NCBI GenBank assembly: GCA_946407895.1
Contig: CAMJQA010000003.1
Location: 40,295 to 104,294, forward strand
From: an uncultured Prevotellaceae bacterium
GTDB lineage: Bacteria; Bacteroidota; Bacteroidia; Bacteroidales; Bacteroidaceae
Length of the DNA stretch: 64,000 nucleotides
Direction: 5' to 3'
The notes beneath the pieces were generated by a model that saw nothing but the letters and a program-made list of their open reading frames with translations, searched no databases and was not told where the DNA came from. The position numbers and the translations under genes are program-made. Of the stretch, positions 8,869 to 19,275 are shown piece by piece (within the stretch, counting starts at the first letter, position 1; every line of letters begins with the position of its first letter).

Positions 8869-10038
8869 TTATTTCTCAACCCACTTCACCCACTTCAGTT
8901 CGCGGCTGTATCCGGCCTTCACCATCGTCTCGATGAACTGCAGGCCCCGCACGCCGTCGTCGATGCCGGGGAAATCCAGCTCCTCAGCCGTCGGCACCCG
9001 GCCCTCGGCCCGGGCGCGCACGGTGGCCACGAAGTTGCGGTAAATATTCGAGAACGCCTCGATGTAGCCCTCGGGATGGCCGCCGGGCGTGCGCGTATTC
9101 CATTTTGCCAGCGCGCTCATGTAGCCGTTGCCCGTGCGTATGATCTCGGCCGGGCGGTCGGCCCACCGTATGATGAGCGTGTTGGGCTCCATCTGATGCC
9201 ACTCGAAAGTGCCGCGCTCGCCCGATATGCGAATGGCCAGCCCGTTCTCCTCGCCCGCCGCCACCTGCGTGGCATGCAATACACCGTGCAATCCACCGTC
9301 GAAGTGCAGGAAGGCCACCGCGTCGTCGTCGATGGGGCGCCCCGGGGCGAACGTACTCAGTTCCGCATTCAGCTCGGTCACCCGCTGTCCGCTCACGTAC
9401 TCGGCCAGGTGCCACGCGTGCGTGCCGATGTCGCCGACGCATCCCCCCTTGCCCGAGAGGGCCGGATCGGTGCGCCACCCCGCATTATTGCCGCCCTCCA
9501 GCTCAATGCGCTGCGAGAGCCAGCCCTGAATGTACTCCACGTCCACCAGCCTGAGGCGGCCCAGCTGCCCCTCGGCAATGCGGGCCTTCATCTCCTTCAC
9601 GGCCGGATACCCCGTGTAGGTGTGAGTAAGCGCCAGCGTGCGCCCCGTTGCCTCCACTTTCTGGCGCAGGCGCAGCGCCTCGTCGAGCGAGAACGTCAGC
9701 GGTTTGTCCAACACCACGTCGAAGCCCTTGTCGAGGGCCAGCGCCGCCTGCTCGTAGTGCACCTTGTTCGGCGTCACGATGGCCACGAAGTCCATCCGCT
9801 CGCCTTCCGGCAGCGCCGCCTCGCGCTCCATCATCTCCCTGTAGTCGCGGTAAATCCGCCCGGCATCGAGGTGCCACTTGCGTCCTGCCTCCACCGACGT
9901 GTCATACTTGCGGCTAAAGCATCCGCACACCAGCTCGATGTCGTTCTCCATCAGCGCCGCGCGCAGATGGATTGGGCCTATCATGGCGTTGCCGCCTCCG
10001 CCCACCATTCCCATTCTAAGTCTTCGGTTATTCATCAT
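8869..10038 (-). CDS. Gfo/Idh/MocA family oxidoreductase
   Basis: RMGMVGGGGNAMIGPIHLRAA; DFVAIVTPNKVHYEQAALALDKGFDVVLDKPLTFSLDEA. Confidence 0.9.
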   Translation of the reverse strand: MMNNRRLRMGMVGGGGNAMIGPIHLRAALMENDIELVCGCFSRKYDTSVEAGRKWHLDAGRIYRDYREMMEREAALPEGERMDFVAIVTPNKVHYEQAALALDKGFDVVLDKPLTFSLDEALRLRQKVEATGRTLALTHTYTGYPAVKEMKARIAEGQLGRLRLVDVEYIQGWLSQRIELEGGNNAGWRTDPALSGKGGCVGDIGTHAWHLAEYVSGQRVTELNAELSTFAPGRPIDDDAVAFLHFDGGLHGVLHATQVAAGEENGLAIRISGERGTFEWHQMEPNTLIIRWADRPAEIIRTGNGYMSALAKWNTRTPGGHPEGYIEAFSNIYRNFVATVRARAEGRVPTAEELDFPGIDDGVRGLQFIETMVKAGYSRELKWVKWVEK

Positions 10039-10047
10039 TTCTCAGTG

Positions 10048-11043
10048 CTATGATTTAATTGCTGAATCAAATTTTATGTCGCTGGCCGGGAAGTCTATCT
10101 TCCTGACGAATTGGCATGCCTCGTGTGCGCCGAACTCGCGGTCCATGCCCGAGTCCTCCCATTCCACGGAGAGGGGTCCCTGGTAGTCGTAGGCGTTGAG
10201 CACGCGAATGATTTCCTCGAAATTCACGTCACCGTGGCCCAACGAACGGAAATTCCATCCGCGGCGCAAGTCCCCGAAGTCAATGTGCGAGCAAAGGATG
10301 CCGTTGCGCCCGTTCAGCGTTACGGCGCAGTCCTTCATGTGAACGTGATACACGCGGTCGATGAAATCCTCCAGAAAGACGTGGGGGGCGATGCCCTGCC
10401 ACTGCAAGTGGCTCGGGTCGAAGTTCAGCCCGAATTCTGGGCGGTCCTGCATCAGTTCCAGCAAGCGCTTCGTCGTCCAATAGTCGAACGCTATCTCGGC
10501 GGGGTGTACCTCCAGGCAATATTTAATCCCGTTCTCGCGGAAGACGTCGAGTATCGGCAGCCAGAGCTCGCGCACCTCCTGGAAGCCGCGCTCAATCATT
10601 TCCTCGCTCGTCTGGGGGAAGGAGTACATATACTTCCAGATAGTGGAACCCACGAAGCCCGTCACGCAGTAGGCGCCCAGCTTGCGGGCGGCGATGGCTG
10701 CGGCCTTCATCGTCTCCACGGCCCAGGCACGGATTTCGTCGGGGCGGTCCGCCAGCTCCGCCGGAGCGAAGTTATTCAGCCGCGGGTCAGCGTAGTCGCC
10801 CACGCACTGGCTGGGCACGTGCGCGCAAAGCGCTTTCACAACGAGCCCGTGTCGCCGAAAGATTTCCTTAATCTCTTCCACATAGCCGTCGTCCGCCGCA
10901 GCGCGCAGCGGATCAAGGTGGTTGCCCCATATGGCCAGTTCAATTCCGTCGTACCCCATCTGGGCGGCTTTGCCGCACAGCGTGTCTAAATCCATATCTG
11001 CCCACTGGCAGCTCATAAGAGTTACTAATCTCGCATTCCTCAT
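10048..11043 (-). CDS. Sugar phosphate isomerase/epimerase (AP-endonuclease-type TIM barrel)
   Basis: MGYDGIELAIWG...GLNFDPSHLQWQGIAPHVFLEDFIDRVYHVHMKD. Confidence 0.9.
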   Translation of the reverse strand: MRNARLVTLMSCQWADMDLDTLCGKAAQMGYDGIELAIWGNHLDPLRAAADDGYVEEIKEIFRRHGLVVKALCAHVPSQCVGDYADPRLNNFAPAELADRPDEIRAWAVETMKAAAIAARKLGAYCVTGFVGSTIWKYMYSFPQTSEEMIERGFQEVRELWLPILDVFRENGIKYCLEVHPAEIAFDYWTTKRLLELMQDRPEFGLNFDPSHLQWQGIAPHVFLEDFIDRVYHVHMKDCAVTLNGRNGILCSHIDFGDLRRGWNFRSLGHGDVNFEEIIRVLNAYDYQGPLSVEWEDSGMDREFGAHEACQFVRKIDFPASDIKFDSAIKS

Positions 11044-11079
11044 AGTGATAAATTATTTAGTGTTGTTATTATGACGGCA

Positions 11080-11087
11080 CAAAGATA
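11080..11087 (-). promoter_or_regulatory. -7 element (TATCTTTG) upstream of the 11043 gene
   Basis: caaagata on + strand, 37 bp upstream of the start codon. Confidence 0.5.
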
Positions 11088-11336
11088 CGCATTTTTTTTC
11101 ATTCCGCCTCAATTTCAACAGCTTTTTTACGCCGACGGGCAAAAATATCCGCTGCCCCCCATTTCCGCAAAGTCCCACCGTCCCGCCGCCAAGCCCTCCA
11201 CGCGCCGGAAAAACGTCAATTCCCCCACCGAAGATTTGCAGCATTTCCGTTGTTCATCAAATCCCCCGCCTATGATTTACCCTATTATCAATACTCTTCA
11301 AAGTCCCGCCGACTTTCCGGTCATGAATAAAAAAAG

Positions 11337-11376
11337 CGGAGTACACCGGGAACAGCGGTTCCCACGGTGTACTCCG
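11337..11376 (-). terminator. Terminator downstream of ilvC
   Basis: CGGAGTACACCG...CGGTGTACTCCG hairpin with inner GGAAC/GTTCC stem, flanked by an A-run on the + strand. Confidence 0.8.
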
Positions 11377-11410
11377 AATGCGTTCTGCCCGATGCCGGCG
11401 GGAGCGAGCA

Positions 11411-12454
11411 TCAGTTGTTTTCGGGACGCAGCTGGCGAACCACCTCGGCAGTGCGCCACATCTCGCTGTCGCGCAGGGCGGCCAGTTCCTTCTCCAGTCC
11501 AACGCGGTAATCAGGCTTCGAGTTGGCGTCAATACTAATCTGAGCCTCGTTGCCGCTCTTCACGCTCTGATAGAGCTCCTGCACCACGGGCTTGATGGCG
11601 TCGTGGAAGCGTGGATACCAGTCGAGGGCACCCCGCTGGGCCGTTGTGGAACAGTTGGCGTACATCCAGTCCATGCCCTTGGCGGCGAAGAGTGGCATAA
11701 GCGACTGCGTCAGTTCCTCCACCGTTTCGTTGAAAGCCTCGCTGGGCGTGTGTCCATTCTCGCGCAGCACCTCGTACTGAGCCAGCAGCAAGCCCTGGAT
11801 GGCACCCATAAGCGAACCGCGCTCGCCAGTGAGGTCACTCGTGGCCTCGCGCTGGAAGGTGGTCTCGAAAAGATAGCCGCTCCCAATGCCTATGCCCAGA
11901 GCCAAGGTACGCTCCAGTGCGCGGCCCGTGGCATCCTGATATACGGCGTACGAGCTGTTCAGGCCGCGGCCCTCAAGGAACATTGTGCGCAGGCTGGTGC
12001 CCGAACCCTTGGGTGCTACCATGATGACGTCGATGTCCTTCTGTGGCACGCAGCCCGTGCGGTCGTTCCATGTGATGGCGAAGCCGTGGCTGAAGTAGAG
12101 TGCCTTGCCGGGCGTCAGATACTGCTTCAGGGTGGGCCATACGCTCATGACGGCAGCGTCTGAAAGCAGGCACATCACGATGGTGCCCCGCTGTGCAGCC
12201 TCTTCGATGCTGAAGAGGGTCTGGCCTGGCACCCATCCGTCGGCAATGGCCTTCTCGAAGGTCTTGCCCTGGCGCTGGCCTACGATGACGTTGAAGCCGT
12301 TGTCCCTCAGGTTGCATGCCTGGCCGGGGCCCTGCACGCCGTAACCTATCACTGCAATCGTTTCGTCCTTCAGGATTTCACGTGCTTTCTCCAGAGGAAA
12401 CTCCTCGCGGGTCATCACTTCCTCGATGACTCCGCCAAAATTCATTTTTGCCAT
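11411..12454 (-). CDS. ilvC: Ketol-acid reductoisomerase
   Basis: AVIGYGVQGPGQACNLRDNGFNVIVGQRQG...VMVAPKGSGTSLR; adjacent to ilvNBD. Confidence 0.95.
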   Translation of the reverse strand: MAKMNFGGVIEEVMTREEFPLEKAREILKDETIAVIGYGVQGPGQACNLRDNGFNVIVGQRQGKTFEKAIADGWVPGQTLFSIEEAAQRGTIVMCLLSDAAVMSVWPTLKQYLTPGKALYFSHGFAITWNDRTGCVPQKDIDVIMVAPKGSGTSLRTMFLEGRGLNSSYAVYQDATGRALERTLALGIGIGSGYLFETTFQREATSDLTGERGSLMGAIQGLLLAQYEVLRENGHTPSEAFNETVEELTQSLMPLFAAKGMDWMYANCSTTAQRGALDWYPRFHDAIKPVVQELYQSVKSGNEAQISIDANSKPDYRVGLEKELAALRDSEMWRTAEVVRQLRPENN

Positions 12455-12525
12455 AATCGTTGATGTTAAATGTTATATATAAAACTTTTCATACTTTATT
12501 ATCTGCATCGATGCCTGCATACGCG

Positions 12526-13305
12526 TCAGATGAACGATATGCGGGCCCTGCACACGGTCTCGGCGCCGTTCTTGCGCACCTCTACGTCGGCCTCCCGAGG
12601 CCCGGTGTCCACCCGCCAGAAGTCAAGGCGGTCTCCGCCGTGCGCCTCGGCCACGTAAGCGATCTCCAGGCGGAGCACCTGACAGCCGAGATGCCACTCC
12701 AGGGGCCAGAGGTCGATGATGTGCTCAATGTACTTCACGCTGTTGATGTGTCCGTTGATGTCCACATCGCTGTAATACGTATCTATGGAGCGCACGAGCT
12801 CGGCGCCGTCGGGCATCTTCACGTGCCCGCCCTTCTCGATGGGGCATGGCTTGTCCTTCTCAATCCACTGGTTGATGGCGCCGTCCCCGATGCTGAAGAT
12901 GTCGGTGGGCTGGCGCGTCTGGGTGTCGATCATGGCCCAGATGCTGCGCCCGAAGCCGATGGTAACGCCGTCAGCCCCCACAATGTGGAAATTGCGGCTG
13001 GTGAAGTAGCGCATGGCCGACTCCACCCACGTCTCCACCGTGAAGCGTTCGTTCTGCCGGGGCATCGTTTTCATCTCGATGGCCAGGCGCGAGAGCACCC
13101 AGGCGCGGTTGATGGTCTGCAGGTAGCTCATGCCGAAGCCGCGGGCCGTGGAGTGGAAATCGGCGGCATTGAGCATGTGGTTGCCAAGGTGGCCCAGGAA
13201 GAGGCGCCCCACGCAGTCGCAGTGGAAGGGCTCGGCCAGGAATTCGTATCGTCCCACCTTGTCCGACGCCGGTGCATTCTTCATCTGCAAGATATCCTTC
13301 GTCAT
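12526..13305 (-). CDS. Acyl-ACP thioesterase-like protein
   Basis: YEFLAEPFHCDCVGRLFLGHLGNHMLNAADFHSTARGFG...SVKYIEHIIDLWPLEW; lies between ilvN and ilvC. Confidence 0.8.
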   Translation of the reverse strand: MTKDILQMKNAPASDKVGRYEFLAEPFHCDCVGRLFLGHLGNHMLNAADFHSTARGFGMSYLQTINRAWVLSRLAIEMKTMPRQNERFTVETWVESAMRYFTSRNFHIVGADGVTIGFGRSIWAMIDTQTRQPTDIFSIGDGAINQWIEKDKPCPIEKGGHVKMPDGAELVRSIDTYYSDVDINGHINSVKYIEHIIDLWPLEWHLGCQVLRLEIAYVAEAHGGDRLDFWRVDTGPREADVEVRKNGAETVCRARISFI

Positions 13306-13317
13306 GGTGCCGTCTGA

Positions 13318-13884
13318 TTATATTTCACCGCCGTTGCCGGACTGCTCCGTACTCTGCTCGCGCTGCTCCAGGAACTTGCTGACCTCCTCCTGCATGCCGC
13401 GGGTGACGGCAATGCGGCCCGAGCGGGTGTACTGAAGCACGCAGCCAAACTCGTCGAGGGCGCGGTAGAGTGAGATGATGTGGTCCGTGACGCCGTACTT
13501 CATGACGATGCTGTACGTGGGGTTCACCTCGATGATGCTGGCGTCGTGCCGGCGTATGGTGCGCGATATCTCGGGATTGTTCAGCACGTCTTGGGTGGAC
13601 AGCTTGTACAGGCCCGACTCGCGGATGAACAACTGGTCATCGGTGAAGTAGTTGGCCTTCACTACGTCTATCTTCTTCTCAATCTGCTTGGTTATCTTCA
13701 CGATCTGGTCCTCGTCGCTCCAGGCCGTGATGGTGTACTTGTGCACACCGGGTATGCTGGAGGCCGATACGTTGAGGCTTTCGATATTCACCTGCCGGCG
13801 GGTGAAGACGGCGGTAATCTGGTTCAGGATACCGGCTATGTTCTCGGAATAGACCAGCAGGGTGTATAGTTTCTTCTCTTCCAT
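13318..13884 (-). CDS. ilvN: Acetolactate synthase small subunit
   Basis: ACT domain: YTLLVYSENIAGILNQITAVFTRRQVNIESLNVSAS. Confidence 0.9.
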   Translation of the reverse strand: MEEKKLYTLLVYSENIAGILNQITAVFTRRQVNIESLNVSASSIPGVHKYTITAWSDEDQIVKITKQIEKKIDVVKANYFTDDQLFIRESGLYKLSTQDVLNNPEISRTIRRHDASIIEVNPTYSIVMKYGVTDHIISLYRALDEFGCVLQYTRSGRIAVTRGMQEEVSKFLEQREQSTEQSGNGGEI

Positions 13885-13905
13885 ATTCTAATCTGTGCTA
13901 TTACG

Positions 13906-15618
13906 TTACACTCCGGGTTCAAGCATCATGTCACTCACACTCATACCCGGCGGCGTCATGGGCATTACATCGTCGTCCTCCAATATGGCGCACTCCATGA
14001 TGTAGGGCCCCGGGGAGGAGAGCATCTTGCTGACGGCGTCGCGGAGGCAACGGCGCTCGGTAACGGCCTGGTAGGGGATGCCGTAGCCCTGGGCGATAAG
14101 CTCGTAGCAGGGGTTCATCATTCGGGTGAACGACTTGCGCCGCTGCCAGAACATGTCTTGCCACTGGCGCACGTTACCCAGGTAGTGATTGTTCAGGAGA
14201 ATCATCTTTACGGGTGCCTGCTGCTCCATGATGGTGCCCAGTTCTTCTATGCACATCTGGAATCCGCCGTCGCCCATGAAGCAACATACCGTGCGGTTGG
14301 GGGCGCCGAAGGTGGCGCCGATGGCTGCGGGCATACCGTAGCCCATGGTGCCCAGTCCGCCGCTGGTGCAGATGCTGCGCTGGTGGTGATACTTGAAGTA
14401 GCGGGTGGCGAAGAGCTGGTTCTGCCCCACGTCGGTGACCAGTATGGTATCGTCGGGGCTGAGTTCTGCCACGGCGTTGACCACCTCGCCCATCAGCAGC
14501 GGGCCATTGGCGGGGTGGATGGCAGGCTCAATTACCTTCTGTCGCTCGAGTTCGGCCAGGGGAAGGAATGACTGGCGCCACTCGCTGTGGTCACCCTTCT
14601 GGATGAGGGCGGTCAGTGCGGGCAGCGACTCCTTGCAGTCTGCCACTACGGCTACATCGGTCCTGACGTTCTTGTCTATCTCGCTGCGGTCGATATCCAG
14701 GTGTATCACCTTGGCCTGTCGCGCGTAGGTCTTGAGGTTGCCCGTCACGCGGTCGCTGAACCTCATGCCGATGGCAATGAGCACGTCGCACTCCTGCTCC
14801 TTCAGGTTGGGGGCGTAGTTACCGTGCATGCCCAGCATCCCCACGTTGAGTGGGTGGTTGGATGGTAGGGCCGAGAGGCCCAGCATAGTGCGCCCGGCAG
14901 GTATGTCGGCCTTTTCCAGGAAGTGGCGCAATTCCTCCTGTGCATTTCCCAGCTCCACGCCCTGCCCCACGAGTGCCAGGGGCTTGCGAGCCTGGTTGAT
15001 GAGGGTTGCGGCTCGGGCCACGGCGTCATGGTCGAGCTCAGGATAGGCCACGTAGGAGCGTACGAAGTCAACGTGGCGGGGCTTGAACACCACCATCTCG
15101 GTCTGGGCGTTCTTAGGGAAGTCGAGCACGACGGGCCCGGGTCGTCCACTGCGTGCGATGTAGAAGGCGCGACTCACGGCCCATGCGATGTCCTCGGCAT
15201 GGCGTATCTGGTAGCTCCACTTTGAGATGGGCTGTGCCACGCCAACGAGGTCAACCTCCTGGAAGGCGTCGGTGCCGAGGGCGCCGATGGGAACCTGGCC
15301 GGCGATGACGACGATGGGCGTGGAGTCGAGCATGGCGTCGGCCACGCCCGTCAGGGTATTGGTGGCACCGGGGCCGCTTGTCACCAGGGCCACGCCGACG
15401 CGGCCGGTTACGCGGGCATAGCCCTCGGCGGCGTGTGTGGCGCCCTGCTCGTGGCGCACGAGTATGTGGTCGAAGGCTTTTTGGGGTCCCCGGGTATAGT
15501 CGTAGAGGGCGTCATAGACGGGCATGATAGAGCCGCCGGGATAGCCGAAGATGGTCTCCACGCCCTCGTTTTGCAAGGCGCGCATCAGGGCCTCGCTGCC
15601 TGTTATCATATTACTCAT
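13906..15618 (-). CDS. ilvB: Acetolactate synthase large subunit
   Basis: GSEALMRALQNEGVETIFGYPGGSIMPVYDALYD...; start trimmed to MSNMITG. Confidence 0.95.
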   Translation of the reverse strand: MSNMITGSEALMRALQNEGVETIFGYPGGSIMPVYDALYDYTRGPQKAFDHILVRHEQGATHAAEGYARVTGRVGVALVTSGPGATNTLTGVADAMLDSTPIVVIAGQVPIGALGTDAFQEVDLVGVAQPISKWSYQIRHAEDIAWAVSRAFYIARSGRPGPVVLDFPKNAQTEMVVFKPRHVDFVRSYVAYPELDHDAVARAATLINQARKPLALVGQGVELGNAQEELRHFLEKADIPAGRTMLGLSALPSNHPLNVGMLGMHGNYAPNLKEQECDVLIAIGMRFSDRVTGNLKTYARQAKVIHLDIDRSEIDKNVRTDVAVVADCKESLPALTALIQKGDHSEWRQSFLPLAELERQKVIEPAIHPANGPLLMGEVVNAVAELSPDDTILVTDVGQNQLFATRYFKYHHQRSICTSGGLGTMGYGMPAAIGATFGAPNRTVCCFMGDGGFQMCIEELGTIMEQQAPVKMILLNNHYLGNVRQWQDMFWQRRKSFTRMMNPCYELIAQGYGIPYQAVTERRCLRDAVSKMLSSPGPYIMECAILEDDDVMPMTPPGMSVSDMMLEPGV

Positions 15619-15662
15619 TATAATATTATATATAGATGTGTGTGGGCCTTGGCTGCCAAGGC

Positions 15663-17465
15663 TCATTCGATTATCCTTACTCCGCCCTTGTCGGCGCTGG
15701 AGACGCTCTGTGCGTAGGCACGGAGGGCCTTGCTTACCTGCCGATGTCGTCGCAGGGGCTGCTGGGGCCGTGCGGCGAGTTCTTCGGGGGTGAGGCGGAC
15801 GTTGATGCTGCGGGCTGGAATGTCGATGTCGATGATGTCGCCGTCAACGATCTTGCCTATGTTGCCTCCGCTGGCTGCCTCGGGGCTTACGTGGCCGATG
15901 CTGAGGCCGCTAGTGCCGCCACTGAATCGTCCGTCGGTGACGAGTGCGCACTGTTTGCCCAGGTGCATGGACTTTATGTAGCTGGTGGGGTATAGCATTT
16001 CCTGCATGCCGGGGCCGCCTTTGGGCCCTTCGTGGGTGATGACGACGACGTCGCCTGCCTTCACCCGCCCGCCCAGGATGCCCTCGCAGGCGTCTTCCTG
16101 ACTGTCGAAGACCACGGCAGGGCCGCTGAAGCGCCAGATACTCTCGTCCACGCCGGCGGTCTTTACGACGCAGCCGTCCTGTGCTATGTTGCCGAAGAGG
16201 ACGGCCATGCCGCCGTCGCGGGTGTAGGCGTGCTCGATGTCGCGTATGCAGCCGTTTACGCGGTCAGTGTCGAGGGATGGGTAGTAGGTCTCCTGTTCGC
16301 CGAGCTGGTTGCAGAATCGCCCGGCGGGGGCGCTGCTGTAGATGCGCATGGCCTCGGGGTCGATGCGTGGCTTGAGTATGCTGTATCGTTCGATGTCCTG
16401 TGCCAGAGTCTGACCATTGACACGGCGCACGCTGGTGTCGATGAGTCCGCCCTTGGCCAGCTCGCCCAGGAGGTTGAGCATTCCCCCGGCGCGGCCGCAC
16501 TCCTGCACGCTGTACTTCTGGCTGTTGGGTGCCAGTTTGCAAAGGAATGGCGTTCGGCGCGAAAGGCGGTCGATGTCGGCCATGGTGAAGTCCACTTCGG
16601 CCTCCTGTGCTATGGCGAGGAGGTGTAGTACGGTGTTTGTGCTGGCTCCCATGGCTATGTCGAGTGTCATGGCGTTGAGGAAGGCCTGTCGGGTGGCTAT
16701 GTTACGGGGAAGCACGCTGTCGTCGCCCTGCTCGTAGTATGCTAGGGCGTTGTGCACAATCTGTCGGGCGGCCTGCTGCATGAGCCAGACGCGGTTCTGG
16801 TGGGTGGCCAGGATTGTGCCATTGCCGGGCAGGGAGAGTCCAATGGCTTCGGTGAGGTTGTTCATGGAGTTGGCGGTGAACATGCCGCTGCAGCAGCCGC
16901 ATCCGGGGCAGGCCCGGTTCTCCACCTCGGCGAGCTCCTGGTCGCTGACGGTGGGGTCGGCGCCCTTTATCATGGCGGCTATGAGGTCGAGGTTCTCACC
17001 CTTGTACTGCCCGGCCTCCATGGGCCCGCCGGAGACGAATACAGCGGGTATGTTGAGTCTCATGGCGGCCATGAGCATGCCGGGTGTTATTTTGTCGCAG
17101 TTGGAGATGCATATCATGGCATCGGCTTTGTGGGCATTCACCATGTACTCCACGGAGTCTGCTATGATGTCGCGGCTGGGTAGGCTGTAGAGCATGCCGT
17201 CGTGTCCCATAGCTATGCCGTCGTCGATGGCTATGGTGTTGAATTCGGCGGCGTAGCATCCCATACTCTCTATCTCGGCCTTGATGATCTGCCCGGCCTC
17301 GTGCAGGTGTGTGTGGCCGGGTACGAACTGGGTGAAGGAGTTGACGACAGCTATGATGGGCCGTCCAAACTGCTCGCGCTTCATGCCATTTGCCACCCAT
17401 AGGGCGCGTGCACCGGCCATGCGGCGGCCCTCGGTGCATACTGCACTCCTTAACTGATGTTTCAT
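15663..17465 (-). CDS. ilvD: Dihydroxy-acid dehydratase
   Basis: [29 protein letters not shown]...[31 protein letters not shown]. Confidence 0.95.
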   Translation of the reverse strand: MKHQLRSAVCTEGRRMAGARALWVANGMKREQFGRPIIAVVNSFTQFVPGHTHLHEAGQIIKAEIESMGCYAAEFNTIAIDDGIAMGHDGMLYSLPSRDIIADSVEYMVNAHKADAMICISNCDKITPGMLMAAMRLNIPAVFVSGGPMEAGQYKGENLDLIAAMIKGADPTVSDQELAEVENRACPGCGCCSGMFTANSMNNLTEAIGLSLPGNGTILATHQNRVWLMQQAARQIVHNALAYYEQGDDSVLPRNIATRQAFLNAMTLDIAMGASTNTVLHLLAIAQEAEVDFTMADIDRLSRRTPFLCKLAPNSQKYSVQECGRAGGMLNLLGELAKGGLIDTSVRRVNGQTLAQDIERYSILKPRIDPEAMRIYSSAPAGRFCNQLGEQETYYPSLDTDRVNGCIRDIEHAYTRDGGMAVLFGNIAQDGCVVKTAGVDESIWRFSGPAVVFDSQEDACEGILGGRVKAGDVVVITHEGPKGGPGMQEMLYPTSYIKSMHLGKQCALVTDGRFSGGTSGLSIGHVSPEAASGGNIGKIVDGDIIDIDIPARSINVRLTPEELAARPQQPLRRHRQVSKALRAYAQSVSSADKGGVRIIE

Positions 17466-17515
17466 CTTACGGTGTGATTTACTTTATACCTTATATTTTA
17501 TAACTTAACGGGCTG

Positions 17516-17523
17516 CAAAATTA
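17516..17523 (-). promoter_or_regulatory. -7 element (TAATTTTG) upstream of ilvD
   Basis: caaaatta on + strand about 50 bp upstream of the ilvD start. Confidence 0.5.
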
Positions 17524-17645
17524 CACAATTTATTCCTTTCGGGCAAGGATTACGGGATTTTTGTAAGGAATAAAGGGCGAAATGGCATAAATATGTTGCC
17601 GTGGGGGGGGGATGGCTGCGCCCGTGGGGGCATAGGTGACAGATG

Positions 17646-17676
17646 ATGAAAGCGGGGCTGGATGCTCCGCTTTCAT
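17646..17676 (-). terminator. Terminator hairpin downstream of orphaned gene end
   Basis: ATGAAAGCGG...CCGCTTTCAT, perfect 10-bp arms. Confidence 0.65.
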
Positions 17677-17710
17677 GGGGTGTGGGCTTCTTGCTTGAGG
17701 GCGGGGAGGG

Positions 17711-17785
17711 TTACTCCATGCCGTCGCCGGCATCGGGGGACGGGTCGGCTGACGCCGCTGCCAAGTCAGGCGGGCGCACGCCTCA
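17711..17785 (-). pseudogene. Orphan 3' end of a gene encoding ...ADPSPDAGDGME*
   Basis: In-frame GVRPPDLAAASADPSPDAGDGME followed by TAA and preceded by in-frame TGA (17783-17785); shares GCCGGCGACGGCATGGA with the ends of the 683 and 40540 genes. Confidence 0.65.
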
Positions 17786-17906
17786 CAGCACAGGCCAGCC
17801 GGCAAACAGACCGCAAAAACGCCGGAGATTTGCGGAATGAGCGCGCATCGCCGTGAAAAACCCGCTTTTTTTTTGAAAATAAGACGAATTTCGCTAAATT
17901 TGCGAC

Positions 17907-19031
17907 TTGAAACTCAAGAAAAAGTTGAAAACAACGATTATCCTCATGCTGGCCGGCCTGCTCAGCAGCGCCGGCTGTCTTGCGCAAGGCAGTGCCGACG
18001 CGCTGAGCGCGGCCTCGCCCGGCGCGCAGCAACAGAGAAGTGAAATTGTCCTCCGCCGGAAGAAGCCCGGCAAGCGCATCATGCAGGCCATGATGCAGTA
18101 CAGGCAGGCGGCGATTGACGGAAAAGTAAATCTGCACAGCGTAATGTTGCTGCAGCACGGCCGCGTGCTCTACGAGGAGTGGATGGGCGAAGGCGCCCCC
18201 GAGAAGCCGCATGTGTTGCACAGCGTCAGCAAGACGTTCACGTCCACGGCCGTGGGGCTGGCCGTCGGCGAGGGGCTGCTCAGCCTCGACGACCCCGTCA
18301 TCAAGTTTTTCCCCGACAAGCTGCCGCCCGAGCCGTCGGACCGCCTGCGCCGCATGACGGTGCGACACCTGCTCACCATGACGTGCGGCCACGGCAAGGA
18401 ACCGTCCGCCGCGACGCGGAATCTCGAGGGTGCCGACTGGGTACGGGGCTTCCTCGCCTGGCCCGTGGAATATGAGCCCGGCAGCCGCTTCTGCTACAAC
18501 AGCATGGGCACGTATATGCTCTCCGCCATCGTGCAGAAGGTGTCGGGGCAGAAAATCGTGGACTACCTGATGCCCCGCCTGTTCGGGCCCCTCGGCATCG
18601 CCCGGCCACGGTGGGAAGAGAGTCCGCAGGGCATCAACTGCGGCGGATGGGGACTCTATCTGCGCACGGAGGACCTGGCGAAGATGGGCCAGCTCTTGCT
18701 GCAGAAGGGGCGGTGGCAGGGCCGGCAGATTCTGCCACCGGGCTGGGTGGACGAGGCCAGCGCGCGCCAGGTGGCCTGCCAGCCAGCCGGAATGACACCG
18801 GAGCGCCTGGCCGACAGCGGGCTGAACGCCGGGAACAGCGACTGGGTGCAAGGCTACGGCTACCAGATGTGGCGCTGCCGCCATAATGCGTTCCGCGCCG
18901 ACGGCGCCTACGGGCAGTACATCATCGTCATGCCGCAGCAGGATGCCGTCGTAATCAACACGGCGCAGCAGGGCGACCTCCAGCAGGAGCTCAACCTAGT
19001 GTGGGATTATATCCTGCCAGCGTTGCAGTGA
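17907..19031 (+). CDS. Serine hydrolase, beta-lactamase/penicillin-binding-protein-like
   Basis: HVLHSVSKTFTSTAVGLAVGEGLLSLDDPVIKFFPD (SxxK), YNSMGTYML (YxN). Confidence 0.9.
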   Translation: MKLKKKLKTTIILMLAGLLSSAGCLAQGSADALSAASPGAQQQRSEIVLRRKKPGKRIMQAMMQYRQAAIDGKVNLHSVMLLQHGRVLYEEWMGEGAPEKPHVLHSVSKTFTSTAVGLAVGEGLLSLDDPVIKFFPDKLPPEPSDRLRRMTVRHLLTMTCGHGKEPSAATRNLEGADWVRGFLAWPVEYEPGSRFCYNSMGTYMLSAIVQKVSGQKIVDYLMPRLFGPLGIARPRWEESPQGINCGGWGLYLRTEDLAKMGQLLLQKGRWQGRQILPPGWVDEASARQVACQPAGMTPERLADSGLNAGNSDWVQGYGYQMWRCRHNAFRADGAYGQYIIVMPQQDAVVINTAQQGDLQQELNLVWDYILPALQ

Positions 19032-19097
19032 ACAGGGCGGCAACGCATCATCTGCTGACTGCAATGAAATAATAAGGTCGGTCAGCCATCAACACAA

Positions 19098-19152
19098 AGC
19101 GGCGCCCTTCCACCGCCTGCGATAATCGCTTGGAAGACGGAAGGGCGCCGCT
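19098..19152. terminator. Bidirectional terminator-like hairpin between convergent genes
   Basis: AGCGGCGCCCTTCC (19098-19111) / GGAAGGGCGCCGCT (19139-19152). Confidence 0.75.
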
Positions 19153-19275
19153 ATTATTATGCATTAAAAGTCGCTGGGATGGGGCGAATCAGCGTTCAGT
19201 TCGGTGCATCGTTTCCGGGGGGAAGGGGTTCAGCGTTCAGAACGTTGCATCATTTCCAGTCGAAATCATTTCAAA

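Noticed and set aside
17603-17611. G9 tract as a phase-variation switch
   Set aside because: It lies downstream of all nearby genes and outside any supported ORF or promoter.
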